Part shown: positions 1 through 9,900 of the stretch, piece by piece
How the letters are laid out: each line of letters starts with the position of its first letter
Numbering within the stretch: the first letter of the stretch is position 1
Source: Candidatus Propionivibrio dominans
GTDB lineage: Bacteria; Pseudomonadota; Gammaproteobacteria; Burkholderiales; Rhodocyclaceae
Length of the DNA stretch: 64,000 nt
Assembly (NCBI GenBank): GCA_016709335.1
Contig: JADJNC010000009.1
Span: forward strand, 66,712 to 130,711
Direction of reading: 5' to 3'
The notes under the pieces: generated by a model
What the model was told of the DNA's origin: nothing
Databases searched by the model: none
The model's input: the letters and a program-made list of their open reading frames with translations, nothing else
Position numbers and translations under genes: made by a program

Positions 1-1
1 C

Positions 2-157
2 CTCGTGGACAATCCCCTCCAGTCCGGCGCGTTCGGCCATTATCGACCCGCGAGGTATTTTGCGGAGAATGCGGCCACGCTCGGGCCCAAGGTATCAGAC
101 GCCACGAAGGATCGTTTCGAGGCTGCATTCAGGCATCTCAACGCATTGCTGAAATAG
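2..157 (+). CDS. C-terminal end of an unidentified protein (partial at window edge)
   Basis: An open frame enters from the left edge and ends at TAG 155-157, giving 51 residues that finish in RFEAAFRHLNALLK. The tail looks like an amphipathic helix. It runs towards the broken hsdS on the opposite strand. I do not recognise the family and the start lies outside the window, so no function is proposed. Confidence 0.4.
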   Translation, partial: LVDNPLQSGAFGHYRPARYFAENAATLGPKVSDATKDRFEAAFRHLNALLK

Positions 158-270
158 CGCGAAAATGAACAGTTGCTCTAGCCGTATGCGCCATGCCGGG
201 TGCCTAATCGGGTATCCGGCTATGCGGCTACGGATCACCTTCTTTCCACGGTCGGTCATGGCGTCCTCAC

Positions 271-1681
271 TCACGCCACCGTAACCTGGCCGTTCATCAA
301 CATGGGCAGCAGCCAGTCGCGGAGTTGGGCGAGTTGCTGATTTTCCAGCTCATGTAACAGATGCATCTTGAATATGGGCTCTACCTGTTCGTGCAAGGGG
401 GGTGGGGGATCGTCGGCACGGGTATCGGGTGCGGAGAACACCTTGAAAAAACGTCAATTGACATTGACACAGCACCAACGTGGCGGCGGCTGATTCAGTG
501 CCGGGGCCCCTTCTTCGAGAAAGCCGATAATAGCCCCCACGCAGGGAAGGTCGCCCAGTTTGACGGTTTTGCCCACCCCATCAATCAGACACTTACGAGC
601 GCGAAGCTCGTCAAAAATCGGAAAAATTGCGGCGAATAGCGGAAGTCGGGCTAAAGAGCAATTCAGTTGGCGGGATACAAATCCTGCTTTGCTTCAAGTG
701 ATCTTGCGTAATGTGGCCCATTGTTGTTTTTCTCTTTTCAGCCATCATCTTAAAATGCGCAAGGTATCCCAAAAGTTCGAAATAGTAGAAAGTTTTCGGA
801 TACTTGTCGGAAGTAACCTTGAATATATGTTGGTTGAGCGCCCCTTTACCTTGCGACCATATCTTCACATCAAGCGTTGCTGACCAAGAAAAGAGCACAT
901 CTCCGTCATTAACAATCGCCGCTCGCGGTATGTCTGGGCTGGCTTTCTCGGTGCTGTCTGAGATACCCTCTCCCATCTCCTTGATCTTAATCACAGGCAG
1001 ATATTCGCTACCAGCGGGCCTGTGTTTCTGCATCGCAAGCCCATTGAAGTAACGCGCAATCTCCCACAAAGAACCATCCATCCACCCCGCCGGAATCTCC
1101 CGCTTCAGGGTGGAGTTATAGACCATCTCGCCGCCGGTCGATTTGTAGGGTTTGCCGTTGGCGTCGGGGAAATCGAACTGTACGAACCAGTAATCGTACA
1201 GGGTCTTGGCCATCGCCTCCAGCTCGGCGTTGATGCGGTTGTTGCAGACGATTTTTGCGTCTAAGGCAGAGAGGACAGCGGCGATTTCCTTCTGCTCCTT
1301 TGGTTCCGGCTTATTCGCATCCAATTGATGAACAAAGTTCCTGTTTAGCGTTGGGTTTGATGAGCCGGAATCAAGCCTCTCCAAACGAAGGGTTTTCAGA
1401 AAGTAGTAGATGAATTTTGGATCGTTACCTTTGAAATCTTTTACCCAAAGAGTCGTATCGTGGGGCCAATAGTCGGTTTCAAGATAGAAAGCAGAACCTA
1501 AAGTCCCTTTTCGCCCAATTACGACGCCAGGGCCTATGGCCATAAACTTGTTGTGGTAACTCGCTACTCCACCAGATGAGACGACAGGGTAGATACCGTC
1601 AGTTTGTTCCTTCTTCGTAATATCGAAGCCCCTTTGAAAAGTCAAAAGGTCTCCGATTTTTCCTTTAGAAAAACTACTCAT
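271..1681 (-). pseudogene. hsdS: Type I restriction-modification specificity subunit HsdS, disrupted
   Basis: The 5' part (1681 to 611) is an open frame with two target-recognition domains: TRD1 around residues 1-130, a central conserved helix near residues 130-160 (QKEIAAVLSALDAKI), and TRD2 around residues 200-350. HsdS directs the HsdM/HsdR complex to its target sequence. The ATG at 1681 overlaps the hsdM stop, as expected in the operon. After PPTELL the frame goes wrong and stops at 611. A typical HsdS C-terminus reappears in frame at about 445-271 (ELENQQLAQLRDWLLPMLMN, then GQVTVA and stop). The roughly 200 bases between do not resemble HsdS and contain a different open stretch. I read this as an HsdS interrupted by a small insertion or rearrangement, so specificity is probably lost. 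Confidence 0.75.
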
Positions 1682-3308
1682 AGCGCAAACCCGCCAACTG
1701 CTTCCGAATCTCCTGCTCCAGCCCCGCCGATTCCTTGAATAGCTTGTCCAGATTGCCGGTAAAGCCCTGCATCTTCGTGGCGAACTGTGCCGGCGACAGG
1801 CCTGCATACTCGATCTTTACCTCGAAATACTGTCCGGCGCTCAAGGAATAGTTCTTGGTGGCAATCTCGTCATAACTCACCACCACGGAGAAATCCTCCA
1901 CCGCCACTTTTCCATTGAAGGTGGCGATGATGTGGTCTTCCTCGGCTTCGGAGAGCAGGGTTTTCTGGTTCTTGCCGTCCTTGACCTTGGTGCCGAGATT
2001 GGACGCATCAACCAGCACAACGCCTTCCTTGTTGGCATCGTCGATGAACAGGATGGTGACGTTGGTGCCCGTTGTAGCGAAGATGTTGCTCGGCATGGAG
2101 ACCACGCCGGCGAGCATCTTGTTGTTCACCAGATGCTCGCGGATTTTCCGGTCGATGCCCGATTGGGCGGTGACGAATCCGGTGGGCACTACGACCGCCG
2201 CCTTGCCGCCAGTTTTCAGCGAATGGATGATGTGTTGCAGAAAGAGCTGGTAGATGGCCATCTTGTCCATGGCCTGTTTGGGAATGTTCGGCACCCCGGC
2301 GAAGAAGCGTTCCCGGTGCTCCTTGGAATCCAGCTCATTGCGGAAATCGCTGAAATCCATCTTGAAGGGCGGATTGGAGACGATGTAGTCGAACTTCTTC
2401 AGTGCCTTGCCCTCCCGGTGATAGGGGTGCAACAGGGTGTTGCCCTGGATGATGTTGGGGATGGAATGGACCAGGTTGTTGAGAATGAGGTTCAGGCGCA
2501 GCAGACTCGATGACTTCTGCGAGATGTCCTGCGAAAAAATGGCGCAGCGCTGCTCGCCGATGGCATGGGCGAGGTTCATCAGCAAGGTGCCGGAGCCGGC
2601 CGAGGGGTCGTAGCAGCTCACGTTGCTCACCATGCCGCGCACCGCCTCGGGCACCAGGATAGCTGCCATGATCTTGGCCACGGCGTGCGGTGTGTAGTAC
2701 TCAGCGTATTTGCCGCCGCTATCCTTGTTGTAATCCTTGATCAGGTACTCGAACAACGCGGCGTAAAAGTCGTACTTCTGGGTGAAGATGCGCTCGAAGC
2801 TGAATTCCACCAGCTTGTTGATGATGGCGCGGCAGAAGTCGTCGCGCTTGGCTGTGTCGGTGATGTACTCGCTCACCCGGTCGAACAAGGTGACCTTGGC
2901 GCCGCCCTCGGTCTTGACGGCGAAGATGTCGTTGTTGCTGATGGCGATGTCGCGCAATGTGTCGTCGAACAGCTTGGCGAATTCCGGCGCGTTCTGGCGG
3001 CCGAAGAGGTAGGCGATGAAGTGCTCGGGCTTCAGGCGGGCGGTGTCCGGCCCCATCTGCAGTTGCAGCATTTCCAACTCGTCGGCGTCCAAGTTGGCGA
3101 TGGCCTGTTCCCAGCTTTCGCCCTGGGCCAGATCCGGCCTGATCTTCTTGGCTTCGAAGGCGAACTTGTCGTTGAGAAACTTGTAGAGAAAGACCTGGGT
3201 GATGATCTTGAACTCGTTGCCGTCGTTGCCGAGGCCATAGGCGGCGCAGATTCCCTTGAGGCTGTCGATCAATTGCCGGGTGCGTTTTTCGAAATCATGC
3301 GTTACCAC
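1674..3308 (-). CDS. hsdM: Type I restriction-modification system methyltransferase subunit HsdM
   Basis: N6-adenine DNA methyltransferase subunit, about 544 residues, usual for the family. An N-terminal helical HsdM domain (about 1-150) is followed by the N6_Mtase domain with the SAM-binding motif DPSAGSGTLLMN and the catalytic NPPF motif (FDYIVSNPPFKMDFS). The reading frame is intact. The start is inferred to be GTG at 3308-3306 (VVTHDFEKRT), because the frame matches the family from there and it overlaps the end of hsdR by 14 bases, indicating translational coupling. Its stop overlaps the hsdS start. With both neighbours damaged it may survive as an orphan methyltransferase subunit lacking a specificity subunit. 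Confidence 0.9.
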   Translation of the reverse strand: MVTHDFEKRTRQLIDSLKGICAAYGLGNDGNEFKIITQVFLYKFLNDKFAFEAKKIRPDLAQGESWEQAIANLDADELEMLQLQMGPDTARLKPEHFIAYLFGRQNAPEFAKLFDDTLRDIAISNNDIFAVKTEGGAKVTLFDRVSEYITDTAKRDDFCRAIINKLVEFSFERIFTQKYDFYAALFEYLIKDYNKDSGGKYAEYYTPHAVAKIMAAILVPEAVRGMVSNVSCYDPSAGSGTLLMNLAHAIGEQRCAIFSQDISQKSSSLLRLNLILNNLVHSIPNIIQGNTLLHPYHREGKALKKFDYIVSNPPFKMDFSDFRNELDSKEHRERFFAGVPNIPKQAMDKMAIYQLFLQHIIHSLKTGGKAAVVVPTGFVTAQSGIDRKIREHLVNNKMLAGVVSMPSNIFATTGTNVTILFIDDANKEGVVLVDASNLGTKVKDGKNQKTLLSEAEEDHIIATFNGKVAVEDFSVVVSYDEIATKNYSLSAGQYFEVKIEYAGLSPAQFATKMQGFTGNLDKLFKESAGLEQEIRKQLAGLRYE

Positions 3309-6300
3309 GCGCGTACTCCTGTTCTGGTGCCGCTCGGGAACCAGCCGCAAATTCATTCACGTATTCGGCCACCACCAGCTGGTTGATGATGCGGGAGGCG
3401 TCCGGGTCGAGTTTGATCTTGTGGCGAGTCTGGAACTCGCCGATCACCAGCGGCATCATCATCCGTTCGAAGTAGCTTTCGTTGGCCAGAAGCTGGGTGT
3501 TTTGCAGCACCTGCTCGTCGGCCTGCTGCTTGACGCCGGAGAGAGCGTCGAAGATGCGCCGTTCGTTTTCGGACACGGCAGTTCGCTCAAGCAGCCGTTT
3601 GTGGATGCGCGTGTATTTGGCGTCACCGTGGTATTTGGCGCGGAGCTGATTGTTCTGCCGGTTCAGTTCCTTGACCTGGTCGTGGATGGCGTTGAGCGCG
3701 CCAATATTGGCGGTCATCTCTTCCTGAGTCACTTCGTTCAGTTTCTTTTTCTTGAACAGCCGCTCCAGCTCTTCCTTGAGGGTGATGAATTTTGGGTCCT
3801 GTGGGTCGAAGTTATCGGCCAGGGCTTCCCGAGTCTGACGCAGAGTGTTTTTCAGCTTGTCGGCCAGCACCAGCTCTACTTGCCCAACCTTGGTGAACAT
3901 GAACAGTACGTCTTCCAGGGCAATGTTGAGCAGATTGCTGGTGTCGGCACTGGATTCGATGCTTTCCTTGAGGTTGAGCAGGTCGAGGTGATTGCAGGTT
4001 TCGCGGTAAAGCTGATTCAGTTTCTGGAAATCGAGCTGCTGGAGGAATCCGTAATCGCCCTGCAGGCGGATCAGGTTGTAAAGGCTGCGGGCATCGGCCA
4101 GTGCTTTTTTCAGGGCCAGCACCGTCGCGCGGACCTGGATCTGGCTGATCTGCTGTGAGAAGATCTCGGCGTTTTCGGTGTTAAAGCGGAACATGATGTC
4201 CTTGATCGCCTCGATCTCCTGGGCAATCTCCTCAGTGGACTTGAACAGATTCGAGTAGTGCTCCAATTCATCGCCTAGCTCAGCCTGCAGCTCGTCGAAA
4301 TAGGCCTTGTTGGTGGCGTCGAACTCCTTGCGGATGTCGGCGAAATCGACGACATAGCCGTAGCGAAAATCCTTGTAGGGGCGATTAACGCGGGTGAGTG
4401 CCTGGAGCAGGTTGTGCTTGCGAATCACCCGGCCGACGTAGAGCTTCTTCAGCCGACGGGCATCAAAGCCGGTGAGTAGCATGTTGTAGACGAACAGCAG
4501 GTCGATCTTGCCTGCCTTGAAATCCTCTACCCAATCTTTGCGCTCTTCCTTGCTGCCAACATCGTGCAGGATCAGCTCGCCGCCTTTGACTTTGTTTTCA
4601 AGCATCGTTTTGGCGGCGTAACTGTCAGGCAGGCGGGCTGCGATTAAATCTTGTGCAGAGTCTTTCAATGCGTAATGGGGCCGAGCTTGATCCGCATAGA
4701 CCGTATTGAAAATCTCGAACATCTGCTTCGCCTGCTCGGAGCTGTCACAGATCACCATGCCACCGATAGTGGCGTCGTTCAGCGCGCTCCGGCTTTTTTC
4801 AAAGTCGCGGATGATGTAGTCGAGCATCGGCTCGACAAAGCGCGGATGCGCGTAGAGGAGCTTGCGGTCGATATCGCCCTGCTGAAGTTCCACTGCGGCG
4901 AGAGCCTCTTGCAGCGATAGTTTGTAGTTGGTGGCAATCTCCTCGCGGATCAGGCGCAGGGTGTAGCCGTCGGCGATGGAGGCGTTGTAGTAGTACTTGT
5001 GAATGTAGTCCCCGAACAGGGCGCGGGAGTTGTAGTCGATGCCAAGCAGCGGCGTGCCGGTGAGGCCGATCTTGATGGCATTCCGGTCTGACTGACTGAG
5101 GTTGGCGAGAAAGCTGCCCTTTGGGTTGTAGCTGCGGTGCACCTCATCGAGAAAGTAGATCCGCTGAATGCTGACATCGTAATCTTCGGTGCGCACCACA
5201 TCCGGGTCATCCTCGAACTTCTGAATATTGACCACGGTGATCTCCGGCCTACCGGAGTGGTTGTGCAGGGCCTGGGTAGCTTTGATGTCGCGGGCAAAGG
5301 CTTCGCGAGTGTCGATGGTATGCACCGTCAGCCCCCGGCTGGAAAATTCCCGCTGTGCCTGGATAAGCAGGTCGATCCTGTCGACGATGAAGTAGAACTT
5401 GGGGATGATTCCCTGGCGCTGAAAATAGTCGGTCAGAAAGCGGGTGTTGTAATAGGCCAGCGCAGTTTTGCCGCTGCCCTGGGTGTGCCAGATGATCCCC
5501 TTGCGTACACCGGCATCGAGCTTTCTTTCTATCGCCTTGGTGGCGAAGATCTGGGGGTAACGCATGACGTGCTTGTGCATACCGTCGGTATCGTTCACAT
5601 AGACCAGGGCGTATTGCAGAAGGAATGACAGGCGGTCGCGGCTGTACAGGGAAGTGCAGATCCGGTTGGTTGGCGTGTCGGGCGATTTATTGCCGATGAA
5701 TTCCGGACTGTGTTTGATGACGTTCAAGTTGTTGTCGCGTAGAACTGCGTTTTCGACGGCGTCGTCCACGTCGGCCAGCAGGTCTGCCAGATTTAGATCC
5801 TCCTCTTCGCGGAAATAGTTGAAGGTCGGCGCATCGTATGACGGGCTGGCATAGAACGCACCCTCGATGGGTTGTGGCGAGCCGTCGTCGTACTCCATGT
5901 TGTTGGAGAAAACCATCAACTGGGTGATGTTGATGAAGCGGCGGAAACGGTGGTTACGGCAACGCGTGATAATGCGGTTGCGCTCAGCGAGTACGCCTTC
6001 GCGGTTGTTGGGTTTTTGACCTCGATGAAGGTCAGCGGCATGCCGTTGATGACCAGAGTGATGTCGGGCCGAAACTCGTCGTCGCCATTCTTGCAGGTCA
6101 ACTCGGTGACGACATGGGAGCTGTTGTTGTCAAAGTCAGCAAAGTCGATCAGCCGGGTGCCGGAGCGTTCTGTGAGCTTTTCGTAGAAGGCTTTACCAAG
6201 ATCTTCGTTTTCCAGCGAGAGTTTGACATCGGCCAACAGCCGATCGATATTGGCGCTCTCAATGCCGGGATTGATACGGGCGATGGCGGCATGGAACAGT

Positions 6301-6440
6301 TTCGGGAAGATATTGGTCTCTTCGTCCCATACGGCATTCTTGAGCGAGAGGTAGCTGTAGCCCAGCCTCACCAGATGCAGAATGCAGGGGATTTTGACTC
6401 TTGAGTCTTCACTGAAAATCATCAGACCAAATCTCTCCAT
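3295..6440 (-). CDS. hsdR: Type I restriction endonuclease subunit HsdR (one frameshift)
   Basis: ATP-dependent translocase and nuclease subunit. The N-terminal nuclease domain contains the PD-(D/E)XK signature (FRPDITLV...FIEVKNP). The motor domains contain Walker A (HTQGSGKTAL) and a DEVH box (YFLDEVHRSYN), followed by helicase motifs and a long helical C-terminus. The gene is split into two frames: 6440-5916 encodes the nuclease domain and 5919-3295 the motor. The family's usual continuation after FIEVKNP (NNREGVLAERNRI) is present one frame away, so one C is missing in the run at 6010-6012. This is either a sequencing error or a real inactivating deletion. The two pieces together give a normal length of about 1,045 residues. 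Confidence 0.85.
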
Positions 6441-6472
6441 TCATGTTCTGCGAGTGCAGGCCTGCCGCTCAC

Positions 6473-6958
6473 CTACTCAACGACTTTTGCCGAGAGGAAC
6501 AACAGCAGCAGGTTATCCGGCGATGCCGCAAAGCCGAAGTTCCGGTAATACCCTGCCGCCTGCTCATCCAGCGCATCGACGAACAAGCCAATCCCGCCTG
6601 CCTCGGCGTAGATGCGCTGCGCCCGTGTCAGGGCATCGACCAGCAGCAGTTCGCCCAGCCCCTTGCCCTGATACTGCCTATCGACAGCCAAGCGGCCCAG
6701 CCGCACACCGGGGATGCGACGCGGCAACTTCTTGCGCCAGGCTTCCGGTAGATGCCGGTTCTCGAGTTCTGCCAGCGTCAGCGCGTAATAGCCGCAGATG
6801 CAGGTTGGCGCTTCCTCGCGAACGGCGACAAAGGTTTTCGACAGCCCCTTTTCCTGATGCTGGCGGGCGACCTGCCGTAGCCAGTCGTTCAGTTCCTGGC
6901 GGCCGCAGTCAAAACCCTGCCGGTCATGATCCCCAGCTAAAGCTCGTACCTGCATCAT
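6473..6958 (-). CDS. GNAT-family acetyltransferase toxin (TacT-like) of a type II TA pair
   Basis: Protein of 161 residues with a GNAT fold. The acetyl-CoA-binding motif appears as the conserved pattern LAVDRQYQGKGLGELLL, followed by the GNAT C-terminal part (AAGYYRNFGFAASPD). The N-terminus (FDCGRQELNDWLR) is typical of TacT-type toxins, which acetylate the amino group of charged aminoacyl-tRNAs and block translation. The start codon lies inside the end of the upstream DUF1778 gene (35-base overlap), the usual antitoxin-toxin arrangement. Either of two adjacent ATGs could be the start. Toxin function is inferred from family and context. Located just upstream of hsdR. Confidence 0.85.
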   Translation of the reverse strand: MMQVRALAGDHDRQGFDCGRQELNDWLRQVARQHQEKGLSKTFVAVREEAPTCICGYYALTLAELENRHLPEAWRKKLPRRIPGVRLGRLAVDRQYQGKGLGELLLVDALTRAQRIYAEAGGIGLFVDALDEQAAGYYRNFGFAASPDNLLLLFLSAKVVE

Positions 6959-7235
6959 CTCGCCTGGCCTTCTGGTAACGCTTCAGGGCGGCCTTCAGCC
7001 TGGCATTCGGCTTGGGCGGGTTTTCCATCAGGTCGAGCAACCAGTTCCAGTCGCGCGGCGAGAGGCGGATGACTTCTTGCCGCTCGATGACTTCCTGTGC
7101 CTCTTTAAGCGCAGCTTGAACCAGAAACTGATTGACCGTAGCACCGGTCAGTTCGGCGGCACGGCACAAGGTTTCATAAACCTCGTGGGGCACGCGAGCA
7201 CCGATGCGATCTTGCTTGGCAATAGCGGTTCCCAT
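6924..7235 (-). CDS. DUF1778 antitoxin (TacA-like ribbon-helix-helix)
   Basis: Protein of 103 residues. The N-terminal ribbon-helix-helix DNA-binding region is RIGARVPHEVYETLCRAAEL; the central helix contains the family pattern VNQFLVQAALKEAQEVIE, and the C-terminal tail would wrap the toxin. Antitoxins of this family neutralise the GNAT toxin and repress their own operon. A strong ribosome-binding site (GGAGGTG) sits 5 bases before the ATG. It overlaps the toxin gene by 35 bases. Two adjacent palindromes upstream (7266-7292) are good candidates for its operator. Confidence 0.85.
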   Translation of the reverse strand: MGTAIAKQDRIGARVPHEVYETLCRAAELTGATVNQFLVQAALKEAQEVIERQEVIRLSPRDWNWLLDLMENPPKPNARLKAALKRYQKARRDDAGTSFSWGS

Positions 7236-7265
7236 TTTTCACCTCCATTAATTGCTTGAGATGCT

Positions 7266-7292
7266 CAGTGTATCACTGTCGCCATTATGGCG
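7266..7292 (-). promoter_or_regulatory. Tandem palindromes upstream of the TA operon (candidate operator)
   Basis: Two adjacent inverted repeats: CAGTG-TAT-CACTG at 7266-7278 and CGCCAT-T-ATGGCG at 7280-7292. They lie 31-57 bases upstream of the antitoxin ATG, where an autoregulatory operator is expected. The symmetry is seen directly; binding by the ribbon-helix-helix antitoxin is inference. Confidence 0.45.
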
Positions 7293-7520
7293 CCAGATTG
7301 CCGGACGACATGTAAAAGCAGCGTCGTGTGATTGTTTCTCTGGACCTTTGCTTTGATCGTCAACGTGCATTTCGAATTCCGGCCACCAGGCGATATGTGG
7401 AGCAGACCAGGGGCTGGACGCCATAGCGACGGTCTCGCAGCTTTTCCGGCAAAAATCCTATTGGCTCTCATCTTGTTGTGAATCACGACACGCCATAAGC
7501 ATATCAAGCACAGAATCTTG
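7293..7520. other. Intergenic stretch with no supported gene
   Basis: The only open frame (minus strand, 80 codons) lacks a ribosome-binding site and recognisable domains, and contains a tract of the kind often seen near insertion-sequence relics. I see nothing supportable here. Confidence 0.4.
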
Positions 7521-7637
7521 TTAGGGAGCCGCCGAGCAAGTGTCTATACGTCATTCCAGCGAACGCCGGAATCCAGAAAATTCAAGGTACTGGACACCGG
7601 CTTCTGCCGGTGTGACGGCTTATTCAGCGTTTCCTTA
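7521..7637 (-). repeat. Family-2 TIR element, copy 1 (about 115 bp)
   Basis: On the minus strand it starts with terminal repeat AAGGAAACGCTGAATAAG and ends with a degenerate inverse copy (CTTGCTCGGCGGCTCCCTAA). Inside are two REP-like palindromes, one around CACCGGCAGAAGCCGGTG and one around the CCGGAATCC/GGAATGACG pair. Related copies lie at 19913-20071 and 28565-28677. Confidence 0.7.
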
Positions 7638-7693
7638 GGCAATAGATGGAGCTCGTGTCGGTGGGAGCGATTGATTTCGTAACTGTTATCCTT

Positions 7694-7867
7694 GAAACCA
7701 CAGTTGAGCGCGTCAAATTGGCCGCGACACCAAGTTTGGCGAGGGTTTGGCCCTCACCCCGACCCTCTCCCGCAGGGAGAGGGGGTTTGCACCCTTCGCC
7801 CTGCGGGAGAAGGGCCGGGGATGAGGGCCTACGATATTGGCATTACGCTCAACTGCGTTTTTAGGGT
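7694..7867. repeat. MITE-like element A (about 175 bp) abutting the cobU stop codon
   Basis: Ends are inverted copies of AACC-CAGTTGAGCG / AACGCAGTTGAGCGTAAT. The interior is a long hairpin of CCCTCTCCC...GGGAGAGGG and GCCCTTCTCCC-type arms. A second copy lies in opposite orientation at 11488-11668 in the same cobalamin locus. The right terminus coincides with the TAA of cobU. Confidence 0.7.
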
Positions 7868-8412
7868 TATTTGAGCACCAGCGGCAAACCCGCCACCACC
7901 AGCGTCACCTTCTCGCAAACCGCTGCGACGCGCTGATTGAGCCGGCCCTGTTCATCGGCGAACAGGCGCGACACGGCGGCCATCGGTACCACACCCCAAC
8001 CCACTTCATTGGATACGATGACGATCTTTCCCGGCAGTTGCGGCAAGGTGTCGATCAGCGCCTGCACTTCGCGTTTGAACAACGGGCAGTCGAGCGGCTG
8101 GCCGGCCTCGGCCTGACGCGCCGCGCTTCCGGCAAATAGCAGATTCGACAGCCACAATGTCAGGCAGTCCACCAGCAGGCAGACCTCGGGCGCCGCATGC
8201 TGCTGCAAGCTCGCCGCCAGTTCGAGGGGCGATTCAACCAGCCCCCAGGTCGCCGGACGCCGTGCCCGATGATGCGCAATCCGTTGCTCCATTTCGCTAT
8301 CGAGGGCCTGCGCGGTGGCCACGTAAATGACGCGCAGGCCACTTGCTGCCGCACGATTTTCCGCGTAAGTGCTCTTACCCGAACGGGCGCCGCCGATGAT
8401 CAGTTCTCTCAT
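7867..8412 (-). CDS. cobU: Bifunctional adenosylcobinamide kinase/adenosylcobinamide-phosphate guanylyltransferase
   Basis: Makes adenosyl-GDP-cobinamide for nucleotide-loop assembly of cobalamin. The start is ATG 8412-8410, because MRELIIGGARSGKST puts the P-loop (GGARSGKS) at the very N-terminus as in the family. Also visible are HHRARRP, the stretch LLVDCLTLWLSNLL, and the family motif SNEVGWGVVP near residue 130. Length is 181 residues, normal. It is divergent from cobT-cobS-cobC, which complete the pathway. The stop codon lies in the terminus of repeat element A. I see no cobalamin riboswitch in the 436 bases upstream. Confidence 0.92.
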   Translation of the reverse strand: MRELIIGGARSGKSTYAENRAAASGLRVIYVATAQALDSEMEQRIAHHRARRPATWGLVESPLELAASLQQHAAPEVCLLVDCLTLWLSNLLFAGSAARQAEAGQPLDCPLFKREVQALIDTLPQLPGKIVIVSNEVGWGVVPMAAVSRLFADEQGRLNQRVAAVCEKVTLVVAGLPLVLK

Positions 8413-8580
8413 GCTGCAAGTGTACTTCGAAAGTCGCACCAGCGACTCAAGACGATGCAATCGGGCACCGAGCGTGTAAAGGCCATCAAGGAATGGAGCA
8501 GAGTGTGGGTTCTTGAACTCATCGAGACCTGAACCTGCGGTGGCTCGATTTAAACGAGCAGATTGTCTGATGCGCCGATG

Positions 8581-8612
8581 CTGGATCCCGGCTTGCGCCG
8601 GGATGACGGTTC
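8581..8612. repeat. Single REP-like palindrome
   Basis: CTGGATCCCGGCTTGCGCC followed by GGGATGACGG: the same imperfect palindrome used inside the longer repeats of this window, here as a solitary unit in the cobU-cobT divergent region. Confidence 0.5.
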
Positions 8613-8798
8613 ATTTGAGATTTGTGCATGGGTTGGCCCTCCAGGTTGGGGGGCGAGATTTGGAATTCGCGGAGCATGCTCCGTGCCAATCGAGCGATTC
8701 CGGCTGCAAAGCCGGAATGCGCCCTGCAAGGGAGGGAAAAGTGCAGTTCGGCATTGCTGCGGCAATGCGTCAATCCATGCCCGTTGGCATGGGAGCAC

Positions 8799-8820
8799 GA
8801 GCGTATAATCGCTCCTTTTT
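8799..8820 (+). promoter_or_regulatory. Hairpin with TATAAT loop and T-run upstream of cobT
   Basis: GAGCG-TATAAT-CGCTC followed by C and five T. It can be read either as a -10 box (no good -35 at the right spacing) or as a small intrinsic terminator 29 bases before the cobT ATG. The sequence is clear but its role is not. Confidence 0.35.
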
Positions 8821-8848
8821 GCAGGCGCTTGCAGCAAGCGATTTTCCC

Positions 8849-9889
8849 ATGCACTTATCCATTTCTCCTCCTGGCAGCGAACTCGATGCGGCCCTGCAAA
8901 ACAGGATCGACAACAAGACCAAGCCACCGGGAGCACTCGGCCAGCTTGAACAACTGGCGCTGCAAATCGGGCGGATTCAGCAGACGCTGACGCCGGTTTT
9001 TTCGCATCCGCACGTCCTTGTTTTTGCCGGCGATCACGGCGCCGCGAGGGCCGGCGTCTCGGCTTTCCCGCAGGAAGTGACCTGGCAGATGGTCGAGAAT
9101 TTTCTATCCGGCGGTGCGGCGATCAACATTTTCGCCCGCCACAACGGTCTGGCGCTGAAGGTCATTGACGCCGGCGTGGCGCATGATTTTGGCCAGCGTG
9201 CCGGGCTGATCGACGCCAAAATTGCCCCCGGTACGCGCAACTATCTGGAGCAGCCGGCGATGAGCGCCGCCGAGTGTGCTGCGGCACTGGCCAAAGGCGC
9301 GGAAATCGCCCGCACGCTGGCGGATGAGGGATGCAATGTCGTCGGCTTCGGCGAAATGGGCATCGGTAATACCGCGGCGGCCTCGCTGATCACCCATGCG
9401 CTTACCGGCACTGCGCTCGTCGATTGCATCGGGCGCGGCACCGGCCTCGATGACGCCGGGCTGGCGCGCAAGCGCGAGCTGCTGGCGCAGGCCGCCCGGC
9501 GAGCGGCGCTGCCGGCGAAGGCCGACGCACACACGGTGCTGGCCGAGTTCGGCGGCTTCGAGATGGTCATGATGACCGGCGCCATGCTTGCTGCGGCGGA
9601 ACGCGGCATGACGCTGCTCATCGACGGCTTCATCGTCACCTCGGCGCTGCTCGCCGCTGCCCGCATCGCACCGGCGATCCGCGAATACTGCATTTTCTGT
9701 CACCGCTCGGCCGAGCCGGGACACGTCGCGCAACTGGAGGATTTGCAGGCCGAACCGCTGATCGATCTCGGCCTGCGCCTCGGCGAAGGCACCGGTGCGG
9801 CGCTGGCCTGGCCGCTGGTCAACGCCGCCGTCGCCTTCCTCAACGAGATGGCCAGCTTCGAGGCGGCGGGCGTGAGCGAGAGGATTTGA
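8849..9889 (+). CDS. cobT: Nicotinate-nucleotide-dimethylbenzimidazole phosphoribosyltransferase
   Basis: Transfers phosphoribosyl from nicotinate mononucleotide to 5,6-dimethylbenzimidazole, giving alpha-ribazole phosphate for the lower ligand of cobalamin. 346 residues, as usual. Motifs seen: [12 protein letters not shown] near the N-terminus, VFAGDHGA, the glycine-rich [13 protein letters not shown] near residue 170, and [17 protein letters not shown] with the candidate catalytic Glu. The start MHLSISPPG fits the family; longer in-frame extensions lack similarity. First gene of the cobT-cobS-cobC group, with a repeat block before cobS. Confidence 0.93.
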   Translation: MHLSISPPGSELDAALQNRIDNKTKPPGALGQLEQLALQIGRIQQTLTPVFSHPHVLVFAGDHGAARAGVSAFPQEVTWQMVENFLSGGAAINIFARHNGLALKVIDAGVAHDFGQRAGLIDAKIAPGTRNYLEQPAMSAAECAAALAKGAEIARTLADEGCNVVGFGEMGIGNTAAASLITHALTGTALVDCIGRGTGLDDAGLARKRELLAQAARRAALPAKADAHTVLAEFGGFEMVMMTGAMLAAAERGMTLLIDGFIVTSALLAAARIAPAIREYCIFCHRSAEPGHVAQLEDLQAEPLIDLGLRLGEGTGAALAWPLVNAAVAFLNEMASFEAAGVSERI

Positions 9890-9900
9890 AGTCAAATGCT

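Noticed and set aside
1932..3386. Long plus-strand frames opposite hsdM (193 and 273 codons)
   Set aside because: They are mirror frames of a strongly supported gene, with Val/Gly/Asp-biased composition typical of antisense reading of GC-rich coding DNA.
7265..7507. An 80-codon minus-strand frame upstream of the TA pair
   Set aside because: No ribosome-binding site or recognisable domain, and it overlaps the candidate operator of the TA operon.
8413..8848. Cobalamin riboswitch between cobU and cobT
   Set aside because: No B12-box-like sequence or matching secondary structure could be found on either strand.
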